From Halomonas daqiaonensis (GTDB lineage Bacteria; Pseudomonadota; Gammaproteobacteria; Pseudomonadales; Halomonadaceae), in the NCBI RefSeq assembly GCF_900109725.1, contig NZ_FOBC01000009.1, positions 1 to 64,000 on the forward strand: 64,000 nt of DNA, written 5' to 3'. Below, piece by piece: positions 51,249 through 59,458 of this stretch; position 1 is the first letter of the stretch, and every line of letters begins with the position of its first letter. The position numbers were made by a program, and so were the translations under genes. A model generated the notes under the pieces. That model saw nothing but the letters and a program-made list of their open reading frames with translations, had not been told where the DNA came from and searched no databases.

Positions 51249-51527
51249 ATGTTAGGTGGTATCAGTATCTGGCAGCTGCTGATCGTTCTCGGCATCATCA
51301 TCCTGATCTTCGGTACCAAGAAGCTGCGCAACGTCGGCGGTGACCTGGGCGGCGCCGTGAAGGGCTTCAAGAAAGCCATGCACGAAGATGAGAAGGAAAA
51401 GGACGAGGCCGAGAAGACGGACGACCCTCACGCCCGCGTCAGCCATGACGAGGAGCTCAACACCTACGACGTCAAGGCCGAACAGAAGGCCCAGGACCAG
51501 GAAGAGCGCCAGGAAGAGCGCAAGTAA
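51249..51527 (+). CDS. tatA: Twin-arginine translocase subunit TatA
   Basis: Forms the pore-like oligomer for export of folded proteins. The 92 residues show the N-terminal membrane helix (about 3-21, [20 protein letters not shown]), the invariant [23 protein letters not shown] hinge and amphipathic helix, and a charged Glu/Lys/Asp-rich tail. The ribosome-binding site GAGGAAG precedes ATG 51249. It is first of tatABC, with tatB 6 bp away. Confidence 0.96.
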   Translation: MLGGISIWQLLIVLGIIILIFGTKKLRNVGGDLGGAVKGFKKAMHEDEKEKDEAEKTDDPHARVSHDEELNTYDVKAEQKAQDQEERQEERK

Positions 51528-51533
51528 CCCGCC

Positions 51534-51974
51534 ATGTTCGATATGGGTTTTCTCGAACTGATGCTCATCGGCGTGGTGGGCCTGCTGGTGCTGGGCCCCG
51601 AGCGCCTGCCCAAGGCGGCGCGCACCCTGGGACTATGGATCGGCAAGATCAAGCGCACGGTGTCCGGCATGCAGCGCGAGATCAGCGCCCAGCTCGAGGC
51701 GGAGGAGCTGCGCCAGAAGCTCAACGATCAGCAGAAGAAGCTCGACGAGGGCGTCCAGCAGGTCAAGCGCGGCGTGGAGAGCATCGCAGAGGAGGACAGC
51801 GACAAGCGCTCGTCGTCCTCGGCGGATGACGATCCCGGTGAGAAGCCGCCGGCCGCCCCACCCGAGAAGCGGCTCGACGACGCCCTCGCCAGGGCTCGTA
51901 CGGGCTCCGAGGGGGATGATCGCCAACGCCCCACCGATGCCTCCACCGCCGACAAGGATTCTGCCCCCCGATGA
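51534..51974 (+). CDS. tatB: Twin-arginine translocase subunit TatB
   Basis: With TatC forms the receptor for twin-arginine signal peptides. The 146 residues open MFDMGFLELMLIGVVGLLVLGPERLPKAART, with the conserved Glu in the membrane helix and the G-P hinge that separates TatB from TatA. A long amphipathic/coiled region (about 40-90) and a disordered acidic/Pro-rich tail follow. It overlaps tatC by 4 bp. Confidence 0.95.
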   Translation: MFDMGFLELMLIGVVGLLVLGPERLPKAARTLGLWIGKIKRTVSGMQREISAQLEAEELRQKLNDQQKKLDEGVQQVKRGVESIAEEDSDKRSSSSADDDPGEKPPAAPPEKRLDDALARARTGSEGDDRQRPTDASTADKDSAPR

Positions 51975-52735
51975 GCGACACCGGTGATTCCCAGGAGCAG
52001 AACCAGGCCCCGCTGATCGAGCACCTCATCGAGCTGCGCTCGCGACTGATGCGCGCGGTGATCGCGATCCTAGTGATCTTCCTGGGCCTCTATGCCTTCG
52101 CCAACGACATCTACTCCTTCGTCGCCCAGCCGCTGATGGCGCTGCTGCCGGAAGGCTCACAGATGATCGCCACCGAGGTGGCCTCGCCCTTCCTCGCGCC
52201 CTTCAAGCTGACCCTGGTGGTGGCGGTGTTCGCCGCCATTCCCTATGTGCTGCACCAGGCCTGGGCCTTCGTGGCCCCGGGGCTCTACGACAACGAGAAG
52301 GCGCTAGCGCTGCCGATCCTGGCCTCCAGCGTGGCGCTATTCTATGGCGGCGCCGCCTTCGCCTACTATGTGGTCTTCCCGCTGCTGTTCCAGTTCTTTA
52401 CCCAGACCGGGCCTGAGGACGTCGCGGTAATGACCGACATCAACCAGTACCTGAACTTCGTCCTCAAGCTGTTCTTTGCCTTCGGGGTGGCCTTCGAGAT
52501 CCCCATCGCCACCTTCCTGCTGATCCTCTCGGGTGCCACCACGGTGGAGAGCCTGTCGAAGAAGCGTCCCTATGTGGTGCTGGGCTGCTTCGTCATCGGC
52601 ATGTTGCTCACCCCGCCGGACGTCGTCTCCCAGAGCCTGCTGGCGGTACCCATGTACCTGCTCTACGAGGTCGGCCTGCTGTTCGGTCGCCTGGTCCGCC
52701 GCAAGCGTGAGCAGGATGAGCAGGACGAGGAATAG
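51971..52735 (+). CDS. tatC: Twin-arginine translocase subunit TatC
   Basis: Polytopic core of the Tat receptor. The 254 residues have six predicted transmembrane segments. Conserved cytoplasmic regions for signal-peptide binding are QAPLIEHLIELRSRLMRAV near the N-terminus and the first periplasmic loop. PYVLHQAWAFVAPGLYDNEK carries conserved P and E, and the last segments contain GMLLTPPDVVSQ. A charged tail ends REQDEQDEE. It is last in hisE-tatABC and is followed by a strong hairpin. Confidence 0.97.
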   Translation: MSDTGDSQEQNQAPLIEHLIELRSRLMRAVIAILVIFLGLYAFANDIYSFVAQPLMALLPEGSQMIATEVASPFLAPFKLTLVVAVFAAIPYVLHQAWAFVAPGLYDNEKALALPILASSVALFYGGAAFAYYVVFPLLFQFFTQTGPEDVAVMTDINQYLNFVLKLFFAFGVAFEIPIATFLLILSGATTVESLSKKRPYVVLGCFVIGMLLTPPDVVSQSLLAVPMYLLYEVGLLFGRLVRRKREQDEQDEE

Positions 52736-52773
52736 CGGCCAAGCAGCCAGCAGAATGAGACCCGCATCAGCAC

Positions 52774-52811
52774 GAGCAAGCTCCCGAGGTCATTGCCTCG
52801 GGGGCTTGCTC
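52774..52811. terminator. Hairpin between convergent tatC and elbB
   Basis: GAGCAAGCTCCCGAGG-TCATTG-CCTCGGGGGCTTGCTC forms a 16-bp stem with a G·T wobble in the middle. It lies 38 bp after tatC and 20 bp before the elbB stop. No long T-run on either strand; probable bidirectional terminator. Confidence 0.65.
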
Positions 52812-52830
52812 GTAGCTCGGCGCTTATAGC

Positions 52831-53493
52831 TTATAAATCCATCAGCTCATCGACACGGTCTACCAGCTTGAAGATGCCGGTGGCAGCCTCGCTGATGCGG
52901 GTGGCCAGCATGTAGGCCGGAGTGGTCACCACGCGGTTCTCGAAATCCACCACGATATCCTCGACGCCGCAACTGCGGTGCAGGCCACCCATGGCACTGA
53001 TCAAACCGGTGACACCCGGGTCATATCCCACGGTCACGGCGATGCCAGGAGGGAGCAGGCGCGGCACCAGCACCGGGCTGATGCACATCAGGCCGATCGG
53101 CTTGCGCGCCTCATGGAAGCCGGACAGCGCCTCGGTAAGCGCGTCGAGCACCCGCATGCCATCTCCCGCTTCGGCAAAGTTCGAGAGGTTCTTGGCGACA
53201 CCGAAGCCGCCGGGGAGGATGACCGCATCGAAGTCGTCGGCATCGAGCTCGTCGAGGGACGAGATCTCGCCGCGAGCCAGGCGCGCCGACTCGGTCAGCA
53301 CGTTGCGACGCTCACCCTCGACCACTACGCCGCGACGATGATCGACGACATGATGCTGCTCGATGTCAGGGGCGAAGCAGCGATAACCCAGACCCAGTTG
53401 GTCGAGGCGCAGCAGGGTCAGGGTGGTCTCGTAGATATCGGCTCCGTCCTGCACCCCGCACCCCGAGAGGATGACCGCCACCTGTTTGCTCAT
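52831..53493 (-). CDS. elbB: ElbB-family DJ-1/PfpI-like glyoxalase
   Basis: This 220-residue protein (isoprenoid biosynthesis glyoxalase ElbB, also ElbB/YhbL) has a class I glutamine-amidotransferase-like fold. The signatures are VAVILSGCGVQDGADIYETTLTLL, FDAVILPGGFGVAKNLS and the nucleophile-elbow Cys in PIGLMCISPVL. The E. coli protein has weak glyoxalase activity and its true substrate is unclear. Start MSKQVAVIL at 53493 has AAGGAG (GAAGGAG-like AAGGAGAAAGGC) upstream. It is divergent from hemB and convergent with tatC. Confidence 0.9.
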   Translation of the reverse strand: MSKQVAVILSGCGVQDGADIYETTLTLLRLDQLGLGYRCFAPDIEQHHVVDHRRGVVVEGERRNVLTESARLARGEISSLDELDADDFDAVILPGGFGVAKNLSNFAEAGDGMRVLDALTEALSGFHEARKPIGLMCISPVLVPRLLPPGIAVTVGYDPGVTGLISAMGGLHRSCGVEDIVVDFENRVVTTPAYMLATRISEAATGIFKLVDRVDELMDL

Positions 53494-53589
53494 GCCTTTC
53501 TCCTTGAAGGTAAGCGCCTGCCGAAGCCAGGCCCTGAAATCCGCGAGCCTTAACTTTAGAGAGTCGGCCCGGGTGCGACAAGGCGCAGC

Positions 53590-54721
<1,132 letters not shown>

Positions 54722-54766
54722 CCGCCGGGAGGGACAGCACCTTCCGCCCGACGACAGGGAAATGCC

Positions 54767-56971
54767 ATGGAAGAGACACGCGGTCCCGACCGGCAGGCCG
54801 ACTTGCCAACGCCTTCGCGGGGCGGCGAGCCACCCGAGCCCCCCGCCCCGCGGCTGAACCAGACCCGTACCGGGATCAAGCCCAAGGCGCTGCCGGACCC
54901 GGAGGCGGATTTAGCCGACCCCGGGCTCTATTTCAATCGCGAGCTATCCCACTTGCAGTTCAACGTCCGGGTGCTGGAACAGGCCCTGGACGAGGCCCAT
55001 CCGCTGCTCAACCGACTGATGTTCTTGTTGATATTCTCGTCCAACATGGACGAGTTCTTCGAGATCCGCGTGGCCGGCCTCAAGAACCAGCTCCTGCTCG
55101 GCGACGACTCCACCGGCGCCGATGGTCGCTCGCCTCGCTCGGTCCTAGCCGAGATCGCTCAGATTGCCCACGCCCAGGTGGCGCGCCAGTACCAGATCCT
55201 CAACGAGGTGCTGATCCCCGCCCTGGAGGCCCAGCGGCTGCGCTTCCGCCGCCGCGGAGACTGGTCCAAGGCCCAGGCCGCCTGGGTGCGCGACTACTTC
55301 GAGACCGAGATCATGCCGGTGATCAGTCCCATCGGCCTGGACCCTTCGCACCCCTTCCCGCGCCTGGTCAACAAGAGCCTCAACTTCATCGTCCAGCTGG
55401 AGGGCAAGGATGCCTTCGGCCGCGAGGGGGGACTGGCCATCCTGCCGGCACCGCGCTCGCTGCCTAGAGTGATCGCTCTGCCCGAAGCGCTCTGTGAGGC
55501 GGGCTTCAGCGAGTACATCTTCCTCTCCTCGATGATCCATGCCCATGCCGAGGAGGTCTTTCCCGGCATGGCAGTGCTCGGCTGCTACCAGTTCCGGTTG
55601 ACTCGTAACGCCGACCTTTCCGTGGATCCCGAGGAGGTCTCCGACCTCGCCTCGGCGCTACGCGGCGAGCTGCTGTCGCGACGCTACGGCAGCGGGGTCC
55701 GGCTGGAGGTGGCCGACAACTGTCCCGACGAGCTGGCCGAGTTCCTGCTCAGGCAGTTCCAGCTCGAAGAGGCGGACCTCTTTCGGGTCAACGGTCCGGT
55801 GAACCTGACTCGCATGATGTCGGTCCTCGGCGACGTGGAGCGTCCCGAACTGCTCTACCGCTCCTTCATTCCCGGCCTGCCCAAAGTTCTACGCAAGGCC
55901 GACAGCGTGCTGGCCGCGATCGCCGATGGCGATATCCTGCTCCACCACCCCTTCCAGTCCTTCTCCCCGGTGGAGGAAATGCTCGGGGAAGCCGCCCGTG
56001 ACCCGGACGTGCTGGCCATCAAGCAGACTCTCTACCGTACAGGCGCCGATTCGCCCATCGTCAACGCCCTGGTCGAGGCGGCCGGCAACGGCAAGGAGGT
56101 CACGGTGGTGATCGAGCTGCGGGCACGCTTCGACGAGGCCGACAACCTGGCCTTGGCCTCGCGCCTGCAGGAAGCCGGAGCCATCGTCATCTACGGGGTG
56201 ATGGCCTACAAGACCCACGCCAAGATGATGCACATCGTGCGTCGCGAACGGGGCAAGCTGCGCCACTATGCCCACTTGGGCACCGGCAACTACCACTCGC
56301 GGACCGCCAAGCTGTACACCGACTACAGCCTGCTCACCGCCGACCCGGTGCTGTGCGCCGACGTTCACAAGGTCTTCCAGCAGCTCTCGGGCATGGGCCG
56401 GGCCCGGCATATCGAGCAGCTGCTGCACGCCCCCTTCACCCTCCACGAGCAGATGGTGGCCAGGATCGACCGGGAGACTGAACATGCATGCAAGGGCAAG
56501 CACGCCCACCTGATCATCAAGTGCAATTCGCTGACCGAACCGAAGCTGATCCAGGCGCTCTATCGAGCCTCACGGGCCGGAGTGGAGTGCGACCTGATCA
56601 TCCGCGGCATGTGTTGTCTGCGGCCGGGCATTCCCGGCATCTCGGAGAACATCCGGGTACGCTCGATCATCGGTCGTTTCCTGGAACACGCCCGGGTATT
56701 CCATTTCCACAACGACGGCAAGCCGGAGACCTGGGGCTCCAGTGCCGACTTCATGGCACGCAACATGTTCCATCGGGTGGAGACCTGCTTCCCGCTGCTG
56801 GACAGGAAGCTGGCCGCCCGGGTCCGCAAGGACCTCGAGACCTATCTGGTGGACAACTGCCAGAGTTGGCTACTGCGCAGCGACGGCCTATACGTCAAGC
56901 AGCAGCCCGGCGGCGCAGCCCCGATCAGCGCCCAGGAGACCCTGCTCTTCGCCTATGCCGCCAGGGCGTGA
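54767..56971 (+). CDS. ppk1: Polyphosphate kinase 1
   Basis: Reversible synthesis of polyphosphate from ATP. The 734 residues include a charged Pro-rich N-terminal extension (about 1-45), then the N domain (YFNRELSHLQFNVRVLEQA), H domain, and two C domains of the phospholipase D fold. The phosphohistidine lies in YKTHAKMMHIVRRE (near 484), supporting residues in YAHLGTGNYH, and a second conserved His in FLEHARVFHFHND (near 641). It is complete. A DUF3087 gene on the opposite strand ends 1 bp after its stop, leaving no room for a terminator. Confidence 0.96.
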   Translation: MEETRGPDRQADLPTPSRGGEPPEPPAPRLNQTRTGIKPKALPDPEADLADPGLYFNRELSHLQFNVRVLEQALDEAHPLLNRLMFLLIFSSNMDEFFEIRVAGLKNQLLLGDDSTGADGRSPRSVLAEIAQIAHAQVARQYQILNEVLIPALEAQRLRFRRRGDWSKAQAAWVRDYFETEIMPVISPIGLDPSHPFPRLVNKSLNFIVQLEGKDAFGREGGLAILPAPRSLPRVIALPEALCEAGFSEYIFLSSMIHAHAEEVFPGMAVLGCYQFRLTRNADLSVDPEEVSDLASALRGELLSRRYGSGVRLEVADNCPDELAEFLLRQFQLEEADLFRVNGPVNLTRMMSVLGDVERPELLYRSFIPGLPKVLRKADSVLAAIADGDILLHHPFQSFSPVEEMLGEAARDPDVLAIKQTLYRTGADSPIVNALVEAAGNGKEVTVVIELRARFDEADNLALASRLQEAGAIVIYGVMAYKTHAKMMHIVRRERGKLRHYAHLGTGNYHSRTAKLYTDYSLLTADPVLCADVHKVFQQLSGMGRARHIEQLLHAPFTLHEQMVARIDRETEHACKGKHAHLIIKCNSLTEPKLIQALYRASRAGVECDLIIRGMCCLRPGIPGISENIRVRSIIGRFLEHARVFHFHNDGKPETWGSSADFMARNMFHRVETCFPLLDRKLAARVRKDLETYLVDNCQSWLLRSDGLYVKQQPGGAAPISAQETLLFAYAARA

Positions 56972-56972
56972 C

Positions 56973-57485
56973 TCAGCCCTTGCGGAATGCATCGAGGTCG
57001 TGGGGGTCAAGCCCTTGCACGCGCTCGGGAAGGCCGCGCTCGCGCCGGGCGGCACGTACCACCTCACGCTCGGCAAGCAGTTCAGCATCATCATCCAGGG
57101 TGCGGCCGTTGAGCTCGGCGAGCTGGGCCATGCCCTGGTGGTAAAAGGCAAGCACCGCCAGCGCCGTATCGTTGCCCTCGGCCATACCCCGGCGCAGCGC
57201 CGGCAGGTAGCCGCTGACCCGCGACAGATGGTGCTTGAGCTGCCAGACATAGCGCACTTCGGCCATCCAGGGACGCTCGCGCAGCACCGCGAAGACCAGG
57301 CTGGTCGCGACCAACCCCAGCAGCACGCCCAACACGTTGAGCCAGAAGCCGCCATCAAAGGCGGCCTGCAGCAGTTGGACGAACACCAGACCGAAGACGA
57401 TCAGTTGGCCGGCCATGGCCAGGCTGATGAAGCGGCCCTTGCGGCGATAGGTTTCGGGGTCGTGGTCTTCGAACTTGAAGGGCAT
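56973..57485 (-). CDS. DUF3087-family membrane protein
   Basis: The 170 residues have two closely spaced transmembrane helices (about 22-45, LAMAGQLIVFGLVFVQLLQA, and 50-67, FWLNVLGVLLGLVATSLVFA). A cytoplasmic helical domain with WMAEVRYVWQLKHHLSRV and AVLAFYHQGMAQLAELNGRTLDDDAEL follows; this is the DUF3087 pattern. Start ATG 57485 has GGAGG 5 bp upstream. Its function is unknown. The gene ends 1 bp from ppk1 in convergent orientation, and a structured repeat separates it from aroG. Confidence 0.8.
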   Translation of the reverse strand: MPFKFEDHDPETYRRKGRFISLAMAGQLIVFGLVFVQLLQAAFDGGFWLNVLGVLLGLVATSLVFAVLRERPWMAEVRYVWQLKHHLSRVSGYLPALRRGMAEGNDTALAVLAFYHQGMAQLAELNGRTLDDDAELLAEREVVRAARRERGLPERVQGLDPHDLDAFRKG

Positions 57486-57589
57486 GTGGCCTCCGGGCGG
57501 CGAGTCGGGAATCGATGGCATTATCCCGACATCCTCACCCGGGGTATAGCGTGGACAACCTGCTCCAAGGCTAGCGTTGCACCAGGTTA

Positions 57590-57702
57590 GAGGCGCCGGG
57601 GACAGGGAGGAGAGGGGGTCCTACGCCAAGGATGGCGTCGGTAGCGTATACGGATGTATTCACAGCGCCCCCTCGGAAGCCTGTCGCCGGATCAGCCTCG
57701 AG
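57590..57702. repeat. Structured dispersed repeat, copy B
   Basis: This 113-bp element matches both ends of the repeat at 11953-12164: GGCGCCGGGGACAGG at the left, and at the right a 25-bp block identical except for one base. Arms GAGGGGG (57612-57618) and CCCCCTC (57668-57674) pair. The same stem in copy A is GAGGAGG/CCTCCTC, a compensatory A:T to G:C change that supports a conserved folded form. It ends 2 bp before the aroG stop codon. Confidence 0.75.
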
Positions 57703-57704
57703 CT

Positions 57705-58769
57705 TCAACGTAGGCGCTCTGCGGCGCCAAGCAGCAGATGCTCGGTGGTCTCCCAGCCGATGCAGGCGTCGGTGACCGAGACGCCATGGCGCAGCCGGCC
57801 CGGCGCCAGCGGCTGCTTGCCCTCGTGGAGATGGCTCTCCAGCATCAGCCCCACCAGCGCCGTCTCGCCGTCCAGCCGTTGGGCCAGCACATCGAGCAGC
57901 ACCTCGCTCTGGCGACGGTGATCCTTGCGGGCATTGGCGTGGCTGCAGTCGACCATCAGCCGCGGCGACAACCCGGCCTCTTCCAGGGCGTGACGCGCCG
58001 CCTGGACGTGGGAGCGCTGGTAGTTCGGCTCGCCATGTCCACCGCGCAGCACCAACTGGGTATGGCGATTGCCATCGGTCTCCGCCACTACAGGGCGCCC
58101 CTCGAGATCAAGGCCGAAGTGGCGATGGGGATACGCCGCGGCGCGCATGGCGTCGAGCGCCACACCGATGTCGCCACCGGTGGCGTTCTTGAAGCCCACT
58201 GACGCATCGAGGCCGCTGGCCAGCTCGCGGTGCAGCTGCGACTCGGTCGTGCGCGCACCGATTGCTACCCAGGAGAGCAGATCCTCCAGATAGGGCGCCA
58301 GCATCGGCTGCAGCAGCTCGGTGGCCACCGGTAGCCCCAGCTCGGCCACCTCGCGCATCAGCTGCCGTGACACCTCGAGGCCGCGAGGCATATCGCCGCT
58401 GCCGTCGAGGGCGGGATCGTAGGCCAGCCCCTTCCAGCCCACGGTGGTGCGCGGCTTCTCCACGTAGACGCGCATCACCAACAACAGCCTGTCCTGGACC
58501 TTCGGTGCGAGCGCGGCCAGGCGGCGTGCGTACTCCAGGGCCGCCTCGGGGTCGTGGATGGAACAGGGGCCCACCACCACCAGCAGGCGGTCGTCGTGGC
58601 CGGCGAGGATATCGCGCACGGCCTGGCGCTGGGCCTCGATGCGATGCGCCAGAGCTGGAGAGACGGGCAATTCACGGCGCAGTTCACCAGGGGTGGACAG
58701 CGGCCGGGGCGGATTGGCAGCAGAGCTCACAGTCTCGCTCAGGGGAGCGGCGGCAAGGGAAGCATTCAT
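57705..58769 (-). CDS. 3-deoxy-7-phosphoheptulonate (DAHP) synthase, AroG/F/H type
   Basis: First shikimate-pathway step: PEP plus erythrose 4-phosphate. The 354 residues form a class I type barrel with LLVVVGPCSIHDPEAALEYA, MRVYVEKPRTTVGWKGL, AIGARTTESQLHRELASGL, VGFKNATGGD and LMVDCSHANARKDHRRQ. The feedback-sensitive isozyme class (Phe, Tyr or Trp) cannot be fixed by eye. The ATG has only a distant GGAG (11-nt spacing) and lies 7 bp after the stop of a 52-codon ORF with a strong ribosome-binding site, suggesting coupled translation. Upstream small ORFs with aromatic codons suggest attenuation control. Confidence 0.93.
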   Translation of the reverse strand: MNASLAAAPLSETVSSAANPPRPLSTPGELRRELPVSPALAHRIEAQRQAVRDILAGHDDRLLVVVGPCSIHDPEAALEYARRLAALAPKVQDRLLLVMRVYVEKPRTTVGWKGLAYDPALDGSGDMPRGLEVSRQLMREVAELGLPVATELLQPMLAPYLEDLLSWVAIGARTTESQLHRELASGLDASVGFKNATGGDIGVALDAMRAAAYPHRHFGLDLEGRPVVAETDGNRHTQLVLRGGHGEPNYQRSHVQAARHALEEAGLSPRLMVDCSHANARKDHRRQSEVLLDVLAQRLDGETALVGLMLESHLHEGKQPLAPGRLRHGVSVTDACIGWETTEHLLLGAAERLR

Positions 58770-58776
58770 GGCGTCA

Positions 58777-58935
58777 TCAACTCCGGATAGCGATCATACA
58801 TCGTGTGTGTCGGTTGCCACCGATCTCGCTACGGCCGGACGTGGCGCAATGATCCGACCGCAGCTCGCTAAATCGCCAGTAGCCGTAATGGCCCGCGAAG
58901 CCCCGGGTCAGACGGATGGCGATGGATGCGGTCAT
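58777..58935 (-). CDS. Leader-like 52-codon ORF directly before the DAHP synthase gene
   Basis: This 52-residue ORF has an excellent ribosome-binding site (CCAGGAGAGAGATC-ATG). Codons 16-22 read His-Tyr-Gly-Tyr-Trp-Arg-Phe (MTASIAIRL... GHYGYWRF), so all three aromatic amino acids occur within seven codons. Two stop codons in tandem (TGATGA) precede the DAHP synthase ATG by a few bases. The protein itself resembles nothing recognised. The composition and position suggest a leader peptide and a coupling element rather than a functional protein. No U-tract terminator lies inside it, so the mechanism would be translational or Rho-linked. A chance ORF cannot be excluded. Confidence 0.5.
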   Translation of the reverse strand: MTASIAIRLTRGFAGHYGYWRFSELRSDHCATSGRSEIGGNRHTRCMIAIRS

Positions 58936-58981
58936 GATCTCTCTCCTGGGTGTCATCTTTGTGGTCAGCTGGGGTGAAACG

Positions 58982-59018
58982 CAGAACCCCCGGGCGGGGC
59001 TGCCGTCCGGGGGTTCTG
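58982..59018 (-). other. Strong 16-bp hairpin between the two leader-like ORFs
   Basis: A 16-bp stem (one G·U) with a 5-nt loop has the minus-strand left arm CAGAACCCCCGGACGG. It lies 49 bp after the 37-codon ORF and 46 bp before the 52-codon ORF. It is followed by GCGTTTCACC, a weak T-tract. It could act as an attenuator. The segment GCCGTC in its upper stem can alternatively pair with GACGGC at 59024-59029. Confidence 0.55.
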
Positions 59019-59067
59019 TCGGAGACGGCCCTGGTGGGAGTGCCTCCGGCGATGTCGCGTCTTGCGC

Positions 59068-59181
59068 TCAGGACATGGCCACCGGCACTCCGGGGATAAA
59101 CCAGTAGCCGCGCACGCCGATATGTCCGGCACCAATGCTGGCGTCGCAGGAAGAGGGCTGTGCACGGTGGGTCATGCTCAT
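59068..59181 (-). CDS. Leader-like 37-codon ORF with consecutive Tyr-Trp-Phe codons
   Basis: The ORF starts at ATG 59181 (GGAG 7 bp upstream) or ATG 59175. The peptide ends with RGYWFIPGVPVAMS. TAC TGG TTT are consecutive codons at 59098-59106, 9 codons before the last sense codon. Just after them, GGAGTGCC (59084-59091) is perfectly complementary to GGCACTCC downstream of the stop (59037-59044), so ribosome position could alter RNA folding ahead of the hairpin at 58982-59018. This is the geometry of an amino-acid attenuator leader. It shares CCAGTAGCCG (GYW codons) with the 52-codon ORF. Function is inferred. Confidence 0.5.
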   Translation of the reverse strand: MSMTHRAQPSSCDASIGAGHIGVRGYWFIPGVPVAMS

Positions 59182-59245
59182 GGGTCGCTCCGAAGGTCTG
59201 GCTTCATCCTGCCGCATTGCGGCATGGCTGGCAAGGGCCGTCCGC

Positions 59246-59374
59246 TCAGCCGGCGAACAGCTGGTACCAGCCGATGGTGGCCGGCAAGGCACTCATGGCC
59301 ACCACCACTACCAGGCCCAGCACCACGGACAGCAAGCCGCTGTCGTCCTTGAAGTTCGTGTCGTGTCCCGCCAT
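59246..59374 (-). CDS. Small single-pass membrane protein, 42 residues
   Basis: ATG 59374 has a strong ribosome-binding site (AGAGGAGTGATACA). The peptide begins MAGHDTNFKDDSG, has one hydrophobic helix (about 13-34, LLSVVLGLVVVVAMSALPA) and ends IGWYQLFAG. The layout of polar N-terminus, one membrane segment and aromatic short tail is that of a genuine small membrane protein. No family is recognised. It lies between folM and the DAHP synthase leader region, on the same strand. The aromatic end (W-Y-x-x-F) is noted because the next two small ORFs also carry such codons. Confidence 0.6.
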   Translation of the reverse strand: MAGHDTNFKDDSGLLSVVLGLVVVVAMSALPATIGWYQLFAG

Positions 59375-59458
59375 GTATCACTCCTCTGGATCGTGTCAGG
59401 GTATGGCCGCATTCTAGCGAAGATGGCGCCACACGGCACGGCTCCTATGGCCGCTGGC

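Noticed and set aside
59068-59292. 74-codon version of the small ORF before the aromatic locus
   Set aside because: The first 37 codons overlap the end of the 42-residue membrane-protein gene and lack a ribosome-binding site. The shorter start at 59181 has one.
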